From the NCBI GenBank assembly GCA_963995505.1, contig OZ023182.1, positions 1,565,001-1,629,000 on the forward strand: DNA of 64,000 bases. Direction: 5' to 3'. A model generated the notes under the pieces. The model did not search any database and was not told where the DNA came from. It was given only the letters and a program-made list of their open reading frames with translations. This document shows, in pieces, positions 1 to 12,700 of this stretch; positions within the stretch are counted from its first letter, which is position 1; every line of letters starts with the position of its first letter. The translations under genes were made by a program, and so were the position numbers. This DNA comes from Hypericum androsaemum. Its lineage: Eukaryota; Streptophyta; Magnoliopsida; Malpighiales; Hypericaceae.

Positions 1-24
1 CTCTCTCTTTCATATTTTTTTTCA

Positions 25-36
25 TGATATCAGAGC
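25..36 (+). other. Primer binding site of copia element 1
   Basis: TGATATCAGAGC differs by one base from TGGTATCAGAGC, the usual complement of the plant initiator tRNA-Met 3' end. It directly follows the LTR end (CA at 23-24). Confidence 0.8.
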
Positions 37-86
37 AAAACTTTTGAGCTTCCTCTGTTCCTTTTCCTTCTTCCTTTAATCCAAAA

Positions 87-1459
87 ATGGCAGAGCTAGT
101 GCTTATTGATCATAATGCAGATCCTTTTTACTTACATCCTGGAGAGAGCCCAGCCTCTATTTTTGTCACACCTCTCCTTAATGGAGACAACTACCATTCC
201 TGGTTTAGGTCGATGAAGATGACCTTGGAGACGAAAAATAAGCTTGGGTTTCTTGACAGGAGTATCGAGACACCAGCAGTTGGTGATGCTAAATACGCAT
301 CTTGGAGGTGCTGTAACACGATGCTTATCCGATGGATCATGAACTCTGTCGAGGCAAACTTTGTTGACAGCTTACAATGGTGCGAGTTGGCTGCAGATAT
401 CTGGGATGAGCTGCGGGACAGATTTGGCAGAAGCGACCTCATTCGCATCACCGAGCTTAAGCGTGTGATTCACTCTTTGAATCAAGGTATCCTTTCTGTC
501 CAGGATTATTACAACAAATACAAGGATTTATGAGAGCAATTGATTCAGTTTAGACTGATTACTAATTGTACTTGTGTTGAAAATTGAGATAGAAATTGTG
601 CTGCTATTACTCTGGTTTATGGATATCAGTTTCAAGATATGATTATAGGCTTCTTAATTAGTTTAAATGAGAACTAAGCCTTTGTCAGATCTCAGATCTT
701 GATCTTGGATCCTTTGCCACCACTGAGTAGGGTTCTCTACATTGTTAGACAACATGAGAGGCAGTAGATTAATGTTATTCCAGCCCCATCATCTGTAGAA
801 AGTCCCATGTTGGCTGCTCGTTCACCTGGTTATAAACCTTTTACTTCTCAGTATAAGAAGCCTATTTGTCGTCATTGCAATATGACTGGTCACACCATTG
901 AAAAGTGTTTTAAACTCCATGGCTATCCTCCAAATTTTGTGCCAAAGTCCAGAGGGAACACTGTTAACATGGCAACTAGAGGTGATGTTCATCCTGTATC
1001 GGGATCTTTTAACTACATGTCTCAGCTGAATCAGATACAGAACAACTTAATGGTCGTGTTATTCCAGCCCCATCATCTGTAGAAAGTCCCATGTTGGCTG
1101 CTCGTTCACCTGGTTATAAACCTTTTACTTCTCAGTATAAGAAGCCTATTTGTCATCATTGCAATATGACTGGTCACACCATTGAAAAGTGTTTTAAACT
1201 CCATGGCTATCCTCCAAATTTTGTGCCAAAGTCCAGAGGGAACACTGTTAACATGGCAACTAGAGGTGATGTTCATCCTGTATCGGGATCTTTTAACTAC
1301 ATGTCTCAGCTGAATCAGATACAGAACAACTTAATGGTCGTGTTACTACCTTTCAACAAGGAATGGCTTCCTCTGTCAGTTTTCGTGCTCCACCAACAGC
1401 TGCGAAGAGTCTTAATCGTTCTTCGTCAACTTAGTCTAGTAAGCCTACACCAACAGTAG
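87..1459 (+). pseudogene. Broken gag of copia element 1
   Basis: ATG at 87 opens a 148-residue reading frame with the plant copia gag opening (TPLLNGDNYHSWFRSMK) and ends at a TGA at 531. The frame carries on with further stops to a CCHC zinc knuckle (CRHCNMTGHTIEKC), which is the RNA-binding nucleocapsid motif. The knuckle occurs twice, near 868 and 1152, because 773-1056 is tandemly duplicated as 1057-1340. The copies differ at one visible residue in the knuckle (R versus H). The protein would package element RNA. As it stands it cannot be made whole. Confidence 0.88.
773..1340 (+). repeat. 284-bp direct tandem duplication within gag
   Basis: The stretch at 773-1056 repeats almost exactly at 1057-1340. 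The offset is 284 bases (ATG at 807 versus ATG at 1091). Because 284 is not a multiple of three, the duplication also shifts the frame. Near-identity points to a duplication much younger than the other lesions, or to one kept alike by conversion. Confidence 0.93.
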
Positions 1460-1464
1460 CTTAG

Positions 1465-4400
1465 TTGCTTGAATCTCAAAAGGATTCTGCAGGTATTGTT
1501 CTGAATTTACATGTTCGGGCTGTAGATCATTGCGATTCTTGGATACTTGATTCTGAAGCTTCAACTCATGTTACGTGCAATATGGATTCGTTTACAACCT
1601 ACAACGCTATAACACCAACTTTTGTGACGCTTCCTAATAGATCTCACATTCAAGCAACAAACAGAGGGACTCTCAGGTTGACACCAGATTTGATACAGCA
1701 CAATATTTTATTTATGCCAGGCTTTGCTTTCAACTTGCTGTCAATTAGTCGATTGACCAATGATGCACCTTATTTGCTCACATTTTGTGCCTCTACTTGT
1801 GTCATATAGGACCTTATCAAGCAGAGGACGATTGATTTTCCTGAGAAGTGCAATGGCTTATACTACATCAACATGACACATCAACCACCAAATCAGACAT
1901 CTTCATCCTCTATTTTTCCCTCTGCTCTTTTAGCATCTGAACCTCCTTACATTTATCATAAATTGGACCTCTGGCACTGTCGTTTAGACCATGTCCCTAG
2001 TGCAAGATTTGTACTTTTTAAGAAAATTTGTCCTGCAATTCCATCAAGATGCAGTTTACATTGCTTTAGCTGTCATTATGCAAAACAAAGATGTGCTATT
2101 TTTCCTCTTAGTGCATCGATAGCTACTTCTATCTTTGATCTTATTCACGTAGATATTTATGGACCTTTTGGTACACCATCTTTTAATGATTTTACATATT
2201 TTCTTATGATAGTGGATGATCACTCCCGGGCAACTTGGGTATTCTTATTGAAACATAAGTTAGATGCTCATCATCATCTCGAGAGCTTTTGCAATCTTGC
2301 AGAAACACAATTTCATACTAAAGTTAAGGTAGTTAGGAGTGATCAGGGAAGGAAATTTTTCCTTGCTTCTTTCTTTCATTCACGGAGTATTATATATGAA
2401 ACTACATGCGCTTACACACCACAACAAAATGATCGTGTCGAACGTAAGCATCAACATATATTGAGTGTTGCAAGAACCATTAATTCTAAGCCTATTTGCC
2501 AATATCTTTTTGGAGTGCTTGCATCCGCCATGCCGTTCACTTGATCAATCTTACTCCTTCGCCTCTATTACATGATAAGAGTCCCCATGAAATCTTATAT
2601 GGCAAGCCTCCTATCCTACATCATCTTAAGGTTTTTGGTAGCTTATGTTATGCAGCCACCCTTCCTAAGCAAGGAAAATTTGATTCACGTAGTCGCAAGT
2701 GTATATTTTTGGGTTACACGACTGGTTTGAAAGGTTATTTGCTATATGATCTTATTAATCATAATACGTTTCATTCACGAGATATAATTTTCTATGAACA
2801 TTACTTCCCATTCCAACCCCAAGCTCCACAAAATACTTCACCCCTTATACCCCAGACAATAGAACCTGCTACTCTCTTTGATGCTCCTGCATCAGATCAG
2901 TTACCACAAGAACCTGATCATCAGCCAAATCTTGGCAGGCCACCAACATCGCCTATCCCCTCGCCTCGTAGGTCTACTAGAACCAAATAACTACCCTCTT
3001 ACCTTAGTGACTATATCCACCCTTACATGAGTCATTGCATAACTCGGGCACCTCAATCTTACTCGGCTCGACAGGTATCTTCTTCAGCTCCCTTGTACCC
3101 TATAAGTGCAGTTTTGACTTATGATCATCTTGCTCCTGCACAGAAGCATTACACTTTTTCTATGGACAGTATACATGAGCCGCGGTCCTTTGAAGAAGCT
3201 AATCAATATTTATGTTGGAGAGAGGCCATGGCAGCTGAATTACAAGCTCTCTCTTCTAACTCTATTTAGGATATTGTTGAGCTTCCTATCGACAAATAGC
3301 CCATTGGCTGTCGTTGGGTATACAAGATTAAACTAAAAGTTGATGGTAGCATCGAACGTTATAAGGCACGACTTGTTGCTAAGGGATACACACAGGCATT
3401 TGGCGTAGACTACATGGAGACTTTTTTCCTTGTCGCTAAACTAACTTCTGTTCGCTTGCTCTTAGCAATTGTAACAATGAAGGATTGGTTTCTCGAGCAA
3501 TTGGACATCAATAACACCTTTCTTCATGGCGACCTTAATGAAGAGATTTTCATGAGGTTGCCTTCTAGTCATCCCGAGGGGAGAAATCAAGTATGTCGCC
3601 TTAGAAAATCAATCTATGGCTTGAAACAAGCCAACCGACAATGGTTTGCCAAACTTTTATCACTTTTACTGGGTTTTGGTTTCTCACAATCGAAATCTGA
3701 TCATTCAGTTTTCACTCTAACCAAAGGCACCTCATTCATCTCCCTACTCGTATATGTGGATGACATTATTATTGCTGGAGATGATATGCAGCTGATTGAG
3801 CAGATAAAGTTGTATCTTGATCAACATTTGAAGATCAAGGATCTCGGGGCACTCAAGTTCTTTCTCGGATTAGAAGTGGCACGCATAGCTGCTGGAATCC
3901 ATCTTTGCCAACGTAAATATGCTATTGAATTGCTTCAAGAGTCATGTTTTCTCAATTCCAAACCAATGAGGACTCTTATGGTGAATCACCAGAAGATTAA
4001 AGCTGCAGAAGATGATGATGGAATTGAAGAATTGGAAGATTCTACTTGGTACATGAGAACTATTGGCAAACTTAAATATAAGACCTGACATATATTTTGC
4101 CACGCACAAGTTGAGTCAATACTTGTCAAGACCAAACCAGGTTCATAAGAAGGCAGTACATCAAAATCTCAGGTATCTAAAAAGACAACCAAGCCTTAGT
4201 TTGTTCTTCCCTGCAAATTCAGAGTTAAAGATTAAAGACTTTTGTGATTCTGACTGGGATGGATGCCTTGACACGAGACGATCTACAACTAGCTTCTGTA
4301 TTTATATTGGAAACTCTTTGGTTTGTTGGAAGTCTAAAAAGTAACATGTTGTATCAATATCCTCAGCGGAAGCTGAGTATCGGGCCTTAGCTTCCATCGG

Positions 4401-4662
4401 GTCAGAGATATTATCACTGAAATACTTGCTGGCTGATTTGAAGATTTAACATGATGAAGCAGCCTCTGTGTACTGCAACAATGAATCGGCCATACATATA
4501 GCAGAGAATCCCATATTTCACGAGAGGACGAAACACATAAAAATCGACTGTCACTTGATTAGAGACAGAGTTCAATCGGGGTTGATTAAGATCTTTTATG
4601 TTCCCACAGAAAAACAGATAAAGGAACATCTTGACGAAGGATTTGGCGCCTCTCTCCTTTGA
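1465..4662 (+). pseudogene. Broken pol of copia element 1 (protease-integrase-RT-RNase H)
   Basis: Fragments in order are: aspartic protease near 1540 (WILDSEASTHV, where the usual DSG is DSE, so the active-site triad is altered); integrase zinc-binding region near 1970-2080 (LWHCRLDH and CFSCHYAK); integrase core near 2130-2470; a frameshift near 2500-2540; RT near 3330-3990 with the catalytic YVDD at 3753-3764; and RNase H near 4220-4640 (SDWDGCLDTRRST, then an in-frame stop, then SSAEAEYRAL). The whole set would copy and integrate the element. Stops and frameshifts near 2540, 2990, 3270, 4090, 4340 and 4447 break it into pieces. Confidence 0.9.
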
Positions 4663-4707
4663 ATCATATTTGTGCAAGCTTGGACTGATGTCTATACACA
4701 GTCCAGC

Positions 4708-4718
4708 TTGTGGGCGGG
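4708..4718 (+). other. Polypurine tract of copia element 1
   Basis: The purine-rich run TTGTGGGCGGG lies directly before the TG that opens the 3' LTR, the position where plus-strand synthesis is primed. It is interrupted by a C. Confidence 0.5.
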
Positions 4719-5045
4719 TGTTAAAATACAATGAAGAAGAAGAAAATGCTTGTCTTGCTGTGATAAAGAAGAAGAATGCAGGAAAGAAAGAAGAAGATGT
4801 TGCTGGGCTGAACATCACATTAAAAGTCCAAAAGAAGAAAGCTGGTGCCAAGCCCAAACAAGAGAAAACCAGTTGGAGGACTAAAATGCATTGTGGATAA
4901 GCTTTATTCTTTTTTGTCCTTTTGTAAAACTGATTTTGGCTAGATTAGATTATTCCTTCTGTATATACTCTGATGTACAGCTCATGATGTATTATTTAGA
5001 AAATGTACCAACAAACCTTTTCTCTCTCTTTCATATTTTTTTTCA
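4719..5045 (+). repeat. 3' LTR of copia element 1 (327 bp)
   Basis: It starts TGTTAAAATACA after the polypurine tract and ends TTTTTTTTCA. The final 24 bases equal window bases 1-24, which fixes the 3' boundary. The LTR contains no intact gene. The next five bases (GAGTC) would be the target duplication, but the left copy is outside the window. Confidence 0.85.
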
Positions 5046-5589
5046 GAGTCACACGAAGTACGGAGAGGAGCGGCGATGGCTAGCAGTTGAAGGAGGATCA
5101 ACTTTCCAGCTTAATGTTGGATTGTTGGGAAGGAGCTATGGGAGGGGAAACCCTATCCCTAAAAAGCGGTTCCAGGGATTACCATTTGGAGTCCCGGACT
5201 TGGTACGAAGTGAAGATATAGATGGGTAGTTCTAGGTCAACGACGGGTTTGTGATTTTAGGAGTTGGGTTTTGTTGGGGATGATAAAGATGGGTTGATTT
5301 TTCTACTTCCATGATCGATGAAGAAGATGATGTCACATGGTATGAGGTAGAAGAAGAGATGATGTCAGTATTTTTTATTTTTTGTTCTAATAGTATTTTC
5401 GCCATTTCAATGACAAAAAAAACTCATCGAGGGACCCAAAAATATAATAAAATCAAAAAAGAGGGACAACAAGATCATTTTTCAAACACGGAGAACTTTT
5501 GAGTATATTTAAGCAAACTTGAGAGATTTGAATAATTTACCCTAAATTATATCTTTTCAAAAAAATCTAATTCAAACCCGAGTTCAACA
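5046..5589. other. No gene recognised
   Basis: Host DNA after the copia insertion. Short open frames are present (for example 4891-5229 and 5311-5502) but resemble nothing I recognise. Becomes AT-rich from about 5350. Confidence 0.6.
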
Positions 5590-6498
5590 AATATTTTAGA
5601 GCAAAATAGCCATAGGTCCCTGATGTTTGGATTAATTAATCAATAAGGACAACCTAGTATCGATACGTCTCTCTTATTTGCAAAATTAATCGATAAGTCC
5701 CTAAACCTATTTTCGGCTACTTTTCCGGTGAGATATTTTGATATTGACAAAAATACCCCCTTAAGTCTTCCAAAAATAAAAAATAATTACTTAAACTTAA
5801 TGACCTTATCTCCCTCCCGTAACTTAGTGTCCTTTTAGGAAAAAAAATTGTAAAACCCTAAAAGAAAACAAAAAGACCACGCAAGGAAGAAACCAACGAG
5901 GAACAAGGTTTAAGGCGATGATTTTGACAGGAAGAAGGGGATCGAGTAATTTTCTAACCAAGCTCTTCTGATCAACCAAGATTTGTGTTCCTATATCTTT
6001 ATTTTTACCACAAGAGTAATAACCAGAATCTATTTGAAAGCTTGAATAACCCATCAGTTTAATGTTTTGTCTCAGAGTATAACTCTATTTTTTATATTCA
6101 ATGAAATAGAAACTCTAATATTCGATAATTTAATAAGGTTCTAGTGTTGGTTCTATCCATTCGCAATTTTTTGGACGAATTTTACAAGGATGATGAAACA
6201 TAACAAAACAGAGACTTAAAGGTATCTTATAATGAAAGGGAAGAGGTTGTTCTTTTAAAGGGACGATCAAGCGTGAGATTGTAGGTTTTTAAAATAAAAG
6301 AATATTTTTTTTATTTTTGGAAGGCTTAGGGGTATTTTTGTCAATATGAAAATATCTCCCAGAAAAGTGACCGAAAAATAATTTCAGGAATTTATCAATT
6401 GATTTTACAAACAAGAAGAACTTATTAATACTAAACTATCCTTATTAATCAATTTTTTCAAACATTAGGAATCTATGACTATTTTGCCCAATATTTTA
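5590..6498. mobile_element. Mutator-type MITE 1 with 9-bp target duplication
   Basis: The element itself is 5599-6489 (891 bp). It is flanked by identical 9-bp direct repeats AATATTTTA at 5590-5598 and 6490-6498, the duplication length typical of Mutator elements. The ends are long imperfect inverted repeats of about 185 bp (left GAGCAAAATAGCCATAG, right in reverse complement GGGCAAAATAGTCATAG). The arms share inner blocks such as GACAAAAATACCCC. No transposase is visible, so it is non-autonomous. The centre (about 5790-6310) is not recognised. It is the same family as the element at 13522-14508. Confidence 0.9.
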
Positions 6499-7422
6499 AC
6501 TTACTCGCTAACTATAGCAATATATCCTTTGATACGTCCCTCCAACTTTAAGAAATATTAACTATTAAGCGGGGATTTCATCTCGATATTTTCAATATTT
6601 TGAAAAGCAAAGCTCATCATTTGATTTCATTTTCCATGACAATATTTCAAGCAATTTCAGAGTTATTGAATCGGTCACTTTTCATTTTAACGCACAAATC
6701 TTTCATATTTATAGTTGAGCACTGTGAAACTATATTTATGATATATTTAACTTAATAATATTTTTTTCATTTATAATATTTTAATCCAATATTTTCTTAC
6801 GAGAATCCAATTCTTAGCGGTTAGACTAACTCCTACCGTTGACCATAGCTTACTTTTGTGTCAGGATGTTATATTTTTATCTCTCTTTAGTCACCATATT
6901 TCGTAATACCATCTAACATTTCTTTCCTTTTCCAATTTTATTTTCTATCTTGCTTGAACCAACGTGTACAATGGAATGGAAAAATGAAGAAAAAAGAAAA
7001 ATCCCCATTTGGGAAAATCCAATTTATTAAATTTAAAGAATCTGTGATCAGTAGTATATAGCTGCTATATACTAGACTTTTATAAGAATGCAAGATTTTG
7101 GAGAAGTATAACATCATCACTTGCTCTCTTTCTTTGACAATTGACATTTGACAATTACATGAACAAGAAGGAACATTCCATGATTTTGTATCTTGCAAGA
7201 AGTCAATTTTAATCTAAACACTATCTAACTCCCCAGAGGATGATCCATTCCTTAATGGAATTCCCTAAGAAGTTTAATCACCAAGCATTAAATATGACTT
7301 GGGTGCACCATTCTCACAACTAAAATCATTGGAGATTTATCATAAGAACTTCCAATTCTGATTAAACAAAGCCACAAACTGTGTCTAGTTTGAGTGAGAA
7401 GAAGAAATCAGGTTTAAAGAGA
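6499..7422. other. AT-rich spacer and likely 3' flank of the SPEAR gene
   Basis: No gene, tRNA or clear repeat seen. The part nearest 7423 is likely the 3'UTR of the minus-strand gene that ends there. The exact polyadenylation site cannot be placed. Confidence 0.5.
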
Positions 7423-9700
7423 TTATAATCTTAGCTCCAAGTCTAGTTCAACATCACTTGACTCAGAATTGTGGCTGCTTGATCCCGCGGAGTCACTCCT
7501 ATGCTTCTTATTCTTTGTGTGTTGAGTGTCCTATAAATATTAATATGCAGAAAAACCAATTGAATTAGAACTCAATTCTAACACGAGGAATTTGGTTGTG
7601 AAATTCATAATGTTAGGGCCGCTGAAACATATTAGATACATAAACACCGTAATAAATAATATCGATATACACGGTTCAATCATAAGACATTAAGACCTAA
7701 TTTAGGGGATGGGATAATCTTCATTAAAACATATGGGAGTACAAGCACATGGCTAGGCCTATTACCAGCCTCCAATTAACTTCCAAAGCTGAAGCTAAAC
7801 CAACAAACTTTTATTCCAGCCAAAATGCCATTTGACGTAATCACACAATGCGTGACGAAAGTTCAAGGTTCGAACTCTGATAAGTGTAATTATTCATGTA
7901 AAATTTATATTTAAAAACAACTTTTATTCCACACTCTTATTTATAGGAGACATGTTCCAAATAGATACTATAAAGAAAAAATATGAAACAACTATAATTT
8001 GAAATAAATCCTAACAAACATCTATAATTGTGAGGGAAGATCAATATTTACCTCAACTGGTGGATTTAGGAAGTGTCTAGTGGTGGTACTTGGTTGGGCA
8101 TAATATGGAGCTTCAAAAATGCTGCCTCCAGGGTTCCAAGTGGTGCAACTAAAAGACATTTAAGAAATTACACAGATCAGATGACTCCTAAATCTTAATT
8201 TAAGCATTTTCAAAATGAGAAGAAAAGATTTTCCACCAACGATTGTTAAGGCACACTTCAAGCATAATACCTTGCTCCAGTGAATGGTAAAGAATCCCCG
8301 TATCGAATGTTTGTTCTTTGATCATAATCAGCCACACCCATCTACAATAAGCACAGAATTTATTATGGGTTTGATTTTGAAATCAAAAGATAAAGAACAC
8401 CTACATTGAAACAATTTATGGGATACAAGAATTATTATTCACACTTCTTTTTGTAATAATGTAATTTCATCTTATATAACATCTCATAGATATATAGAAG
8501 ATTGATATGTCTGCCTAGGAATTGACTCTAGACTTTTATCAATTCATCTACACATTTTTTTATATAAAATTTTACACCATGATTACACATATCAATGTTT
8601 GAACCATAGACCCCTAAATTTATACATTACTTGTGACGTTAGGCCTTTTGTCATTCGAACAAGTGTCAGACAAGAGACTAGGGTTATAAAGCTAAAATGT
8701 GAAGAGCTCTACACTCCAAGCGAGCATAGATATGGCTTGATTTTGATCTAGAAGGGGATTAACTTAAATCTACACGGCATATCCCGGTGAATCAATAGTT
8801 AGATTTGATTTTGTGTGATCAGGAAAAGATTAATCAGTAATTGCAGAATTCTATCAAACTACGTCTCGCACCATCACAACATACGTGGCATGATCAATTT
8901 CTTGTTAACACAATCTAACTAGGACCTAGCAATTATCCGTCCCTAACTGTGTAAATATGCAAAATAAAAGTAATTAAGCTTTCTCATACCATCATGGATG
9001 GGTGGAAACTGTAGGAAGACGATGAAGCCGACGAAGACGGACTATAAGAGGAAGAAGAAGAAGAAGAAGGTAGGGATGTATAAGCTGCTTGCACTCGCAA
9101 ATCCTCCTGCATATGCATGTATATTCACCTTCAGTAATTAAAGTCAGCTCCATTGAAATACATACATGACCTAATTCTAACCAGACACCAATTAACAAGA
9201 CAATTTCAAAATCTCGTGCTAAAGAACGTAGAGGTTCGAGTCCTCTTCAAGACATAAGATTGGAATTAGAATAAGTTCGACAGCGGATCACAAAATCTTG
9301 GTGATTTTCCGTATGCTTCACTTCTAAGAACAAAGGAAACTAGAAAAGAGACTGGTGGAGGTGGAATTACAGAAAGAACAAAACAAGAAGGAATATACCA
9401 GCCAAAAGGAACTTGCATGGATGACACAAAGCATATATGAATCGACAGACGGACGTCCAGGGTTCAATTTAGAATACCTACCTGGGTGAAATTACTAGGG
9501 TAAGGACCATGGATGGAGGGAAGGTAGTTGCAACCCAATTGGCCATGTAACCTGATCTTCTCCAATTGAGCTACCCCAAGTCCTCTTTGAGGTTGCTTAG
9601 GCTTGTCTGAGTTGCTGCTGTTCTTCTTGCTTTTCCTTGAAGAACTACCTCCTCCCCTTTCATTTCCCATGTTTGGCTCTCCAAAATAACTGCTTCCCAT
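7423..9700 (-). CDS. SPEAR/TIE-family transcriptional repressor, five exons
   Basis: Minus-strand exons 9700-9482, 9106-8990, 8341-8271, 8148-8052 and 7530-7423 join with GT-AG introns in a consistent frame to give 612 nt, or 203 residues plus TAA. Near residue 37 is the family signature PQRGLGVAQLEKIRLH, preceded by a basic, Ser/Asn-rich stretch. A Ser-rich low-complexity run is encoded by exon 2. The C-terminus ends in the EAR repression motif VELDLELRL. SPEAR/TIE proteins are nuclear adaptors that bind TCP factors through the conserved region and recruit TOPLESS co-repressors through EAR, shaping leaf and reproductive development (family knowledge). I chose ATG 9700; the open frame upstream starts only with TTG. 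Family membership is firm, the exact orthologue is not. Confidence 0.88.
7600..8040 (-). other. Intron 4 of the SPEAR gene with repeat-like content
   Basis: The intron spans 7531-8051. It contains a tRNA-T-arm-like string (GGTTCGAACTC near 7868) followed by AT-rich sequence. This looks like a dispersed SINE- or MITE-like piece, not a tRNA gene. Confidence 0.4.
8540..8660. repeat. Dispersed repeat in SPEAR intron 2 (partner near 12180-12290)
   Basis: The strings AAAATTTTACACCATGA and CAATGTTTGAACCATAGA here are matched, with differences, at 12190-12245 (AAAATTTTACACTATGA and CAATGTTTGAACATTAGA). They are therefore two diverged copies of one dispersed repeat of unknown class. Confidence 0.55.
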
Positions 9701-9719
9701 CTCACCTATCAACCAGTTC

Positions 9720-12700
9720 TCTTCTTCTCCTTCTTCTTCCTTTTTATTTTGTTATATATACAAAGTTTTTTCTGGGAACAAAGTGATGAAGATCAGAGAT
9801 CTCTCTAGCTGCTACACCCTCCTTTTAAGCTGTTTGTTCCCTCCCAGTAAATATTGCATCGCTGGATCAGATTTTATACAGATTTATTAGATAGATTTTA
9901 TGCTCTTTTGCCTCAGTTTTAGAACTTCTATAAAAATATTTATTTCCAAAATGAAAGGACAATTATAAGGCAATATTTAATGTCTCCCTAGCTATCGACC
10001 GGTTAGACAATGACTTGAAAGCGATTGTCTTTGATTTCATGTGTTAAAATATTCCAAGTAATACTGATGAAGAATGTTACCCTACAAACAATCATAGGAT
10101 ACCTAAAGTGCTTCTCCACATAATTCATTTAACAAATAAATCTAGCGTTGGAGTTATTGATTTGTTATAATTTTTTTTAATATTTCAAAGGAATGTTCAT
10201 TTCCTATACATGTGTCACACTATTTTTCCGAACTATCTCAAATTCATATTTATTAGGTGGAGGGGGATAACAGATTTTTTTCTAAAAAGAAACAAATCGC
10301 TTATTGATTGAAGAATTGAATCGAATCTATATATAACTTCTTCTAAATAAAGAATATTTACTTGATCTGTTACTGTATATGTCGAGGTTCCGATAATAAA
10401 TAGCATACAAATAAAAAAATTATGATTGTATTTCCATATCAAAATGCAATATTCAGATTCCTAATGTTTCAATAAAAAAATGAGAAAGAATTAAACTAAA
10501 TAGGCCCATCATAAACGTAACTCGATTTAATTCTAACGATTAAGTATAGTGTCGTACTTGCAAAAAATCATTACAAGATTTTCCGTTCAAATGGTATCTA
10601 CCATTCTTTTATTTGGTCAATATCATTTAATCCAAAATCTATATCTTAATAGGTGGTCCCACGTAACGTTTTGTTTTATTTTCTGTCAAATACATGCAGC
10701 TGACAATACTATAAAGAAAAAGATCCCAGCTGTAAAAGTTCCATAAGCAACCTAATTTTTTTTAAAGGGAACAGCATAAAATAACCGTTAAAATAACAGT
10801 ATACGATCAGAGCGGATCCCATTTAATAATTGTAGATTCTAGAAATCTTCTGTTGAAACATGATAGGGATTATCCTCTTAGGAGAGTTCGAAAATTTTGC
10901 TAGGAGAAATTATTTTCTTTCTTGATGATGGGGGGTTGGAAACAAAATAATGGGAACGATATAAGAGCGAATGCAAATGCAAATTTTAAGTAGGAAAATA
11001 TAAGTAAATGAGAATTATATTTTCAAGTTGGTTAATACAATATTCAATCATCGTAATTTTTCCTTTAACCACATGATATGAGGCATTTATAGCAATGGAT
11101 CTAGCAAATAGAAAGAAAATGACTTTCAAACTTATTTTGTAACTCCTTGTGTTACTTTGAATCTGATGAGGTATAATTTATGGATATAAAGATAATTGAG
11201 TTGGCTTTCCAATGCCACCAACAGATCATGAATAAGAGTTTTCTAAAAAAAATTATAACCGATTTACTAACTGCTACTAGGTTCAGCAAACTTGAACTAC
11301 ATCACTTGATTAAACTATATTTGTTTAATCATTGTAAATCGTGGTTCATGATCTTCTTTGTTTTTGAATAAATTTGAACCTTCTAATTAAAATAGGTGAC
11401 AAATGACAAGCTATATTTTAGGTGATAATTATGGTGATAAACAATGTGTGATTAGGGTAAAGATTACGAGGAGGATGGGGTAGATATGGTGCATGTTAAT
11501 GAATTAGGAGGAACCCAAAAATCTAGTTTTGAGCTGTTCAACCCATGATTTGTGGGTCATATTTTATGAGCTGTTTGTGTGGTGGAGAGTTGAAGAATCT
11601 TCTAATTTCTTATGCAAGCATGTGAACTAGTGCAATTACCAATTACCCCCTCATGTTTATGATGGTCTTCCTTTCCTTCGGTTCTCAAACAATCCGTTAA
11701 TTAAAATCTCCAGATTATTTTGACTTCGCTGTTCTCCTAATTAAAATGTTAGTAAGATGGTAATTTGCAAGATCATTGGTTTTTTCTTTGGTGGTGAACT
11801 CTTATTCATATCAGTATTCAATAGGTATATAACTTCTGAACCCTTAAATCAACCCTCAGGATCTGAATAGGATCCAGGTAGATCCGTGGATCTATATAAG
11901 TTAAAATAAATTTTATGCATAATTTCTTTATGCTCGATAATATCAAAATACACAATAATTTAAGTAATCAAGCTAATATTTTAATATTAAATAAAAAGTA
12001 AAAAAATGTCTAAAGCGTCAATAAAATGCACGCCGGCATGGTGCAATCAACTCAGTTACATTTGCAAGGTAGAAGCCGTTGAACTGCAGTTTTTTTGGTT
12101 TAAACAGTTGGGTATTAGGATATCATTGTGTTGACTAATTTAATTTCAAGACAAACAAGACCTTTTGAATAATGACAAAAATTTCTTTTTTTTAAAGATA
12201 AAATTTTACACTATGACATTGCCAATGTTTGAACATTAGATCTCCTAAATATTTAGGTCTTGTGTCGTTGAGTTACAAGCTCTTTGGCAAAAAAAAACTC
12301 TTATTACGTATTCAATATTGTTGCTAAGTTTACTCCTACAATGTACAATATTAAAAATCTTAACATGGTAAAAATCTATAGGAAAAACTGCACCATGAAA
12401 AAAATACGACACAACTATGCAATCTGGTAACAAAACCTAATCTCTTCACATGAACGCACTAAGCACGAGTGCGTAGTGCGACGACTTTTAAAAAACTAGC
12501 ACGACTAAAATTTTGATATCGTACATATATAAATATTTCAAACACTCGCTAAATCGATTAATCGATTGATATAACGCAAGCAACCATGTTTGTTATACCA
12601 TTGAAGTCCAGCACCAATTAAAGTGGTTACCAGCTTACCAATATTAATTTTCTTATTCTTGTGGTCTAAATGCTGCCAAGCCGATCGGTGAAACTATTTG

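Larger units (their letters stand above)
1..5045 (+). mobile_element. Ty1/copia LTR retrotransposon, decayed (element 1)
   Basis: Nearly whole element. Bases 1-24 match the last 24 bases of the 3' LTR (5022-5045), so they are the tail of the 5' LTR, most of which lies outside the window. A primer binding site follows at 25-36. gag (87-1459) and pol (1465-4662) come in the order protease, integrase, RT, RNase H, which is the Ty1/copia order. The coding region has many stops and frameshifts and a 284-bp tandem duplication, so the element is not autonomous. The short LTR and the Cys-His knuckle followed by KLHGYP are seen in several plant copia lineages; I do not assign one. Confidence 0.93.

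Noticed and set aside
4891..5229. 112-codon frame spanning the 3' LTR end of copia element 1
   Set aside because: Crosses the LTR/host boundary and shows no homology I recognise.
7855..7905. tRNA-like T-arm string GGTTCGAACTC inside a SPEAR intron
   Set aside because: No matching acceptor or anticodon arms around it; better explained as a dispersed repeat.
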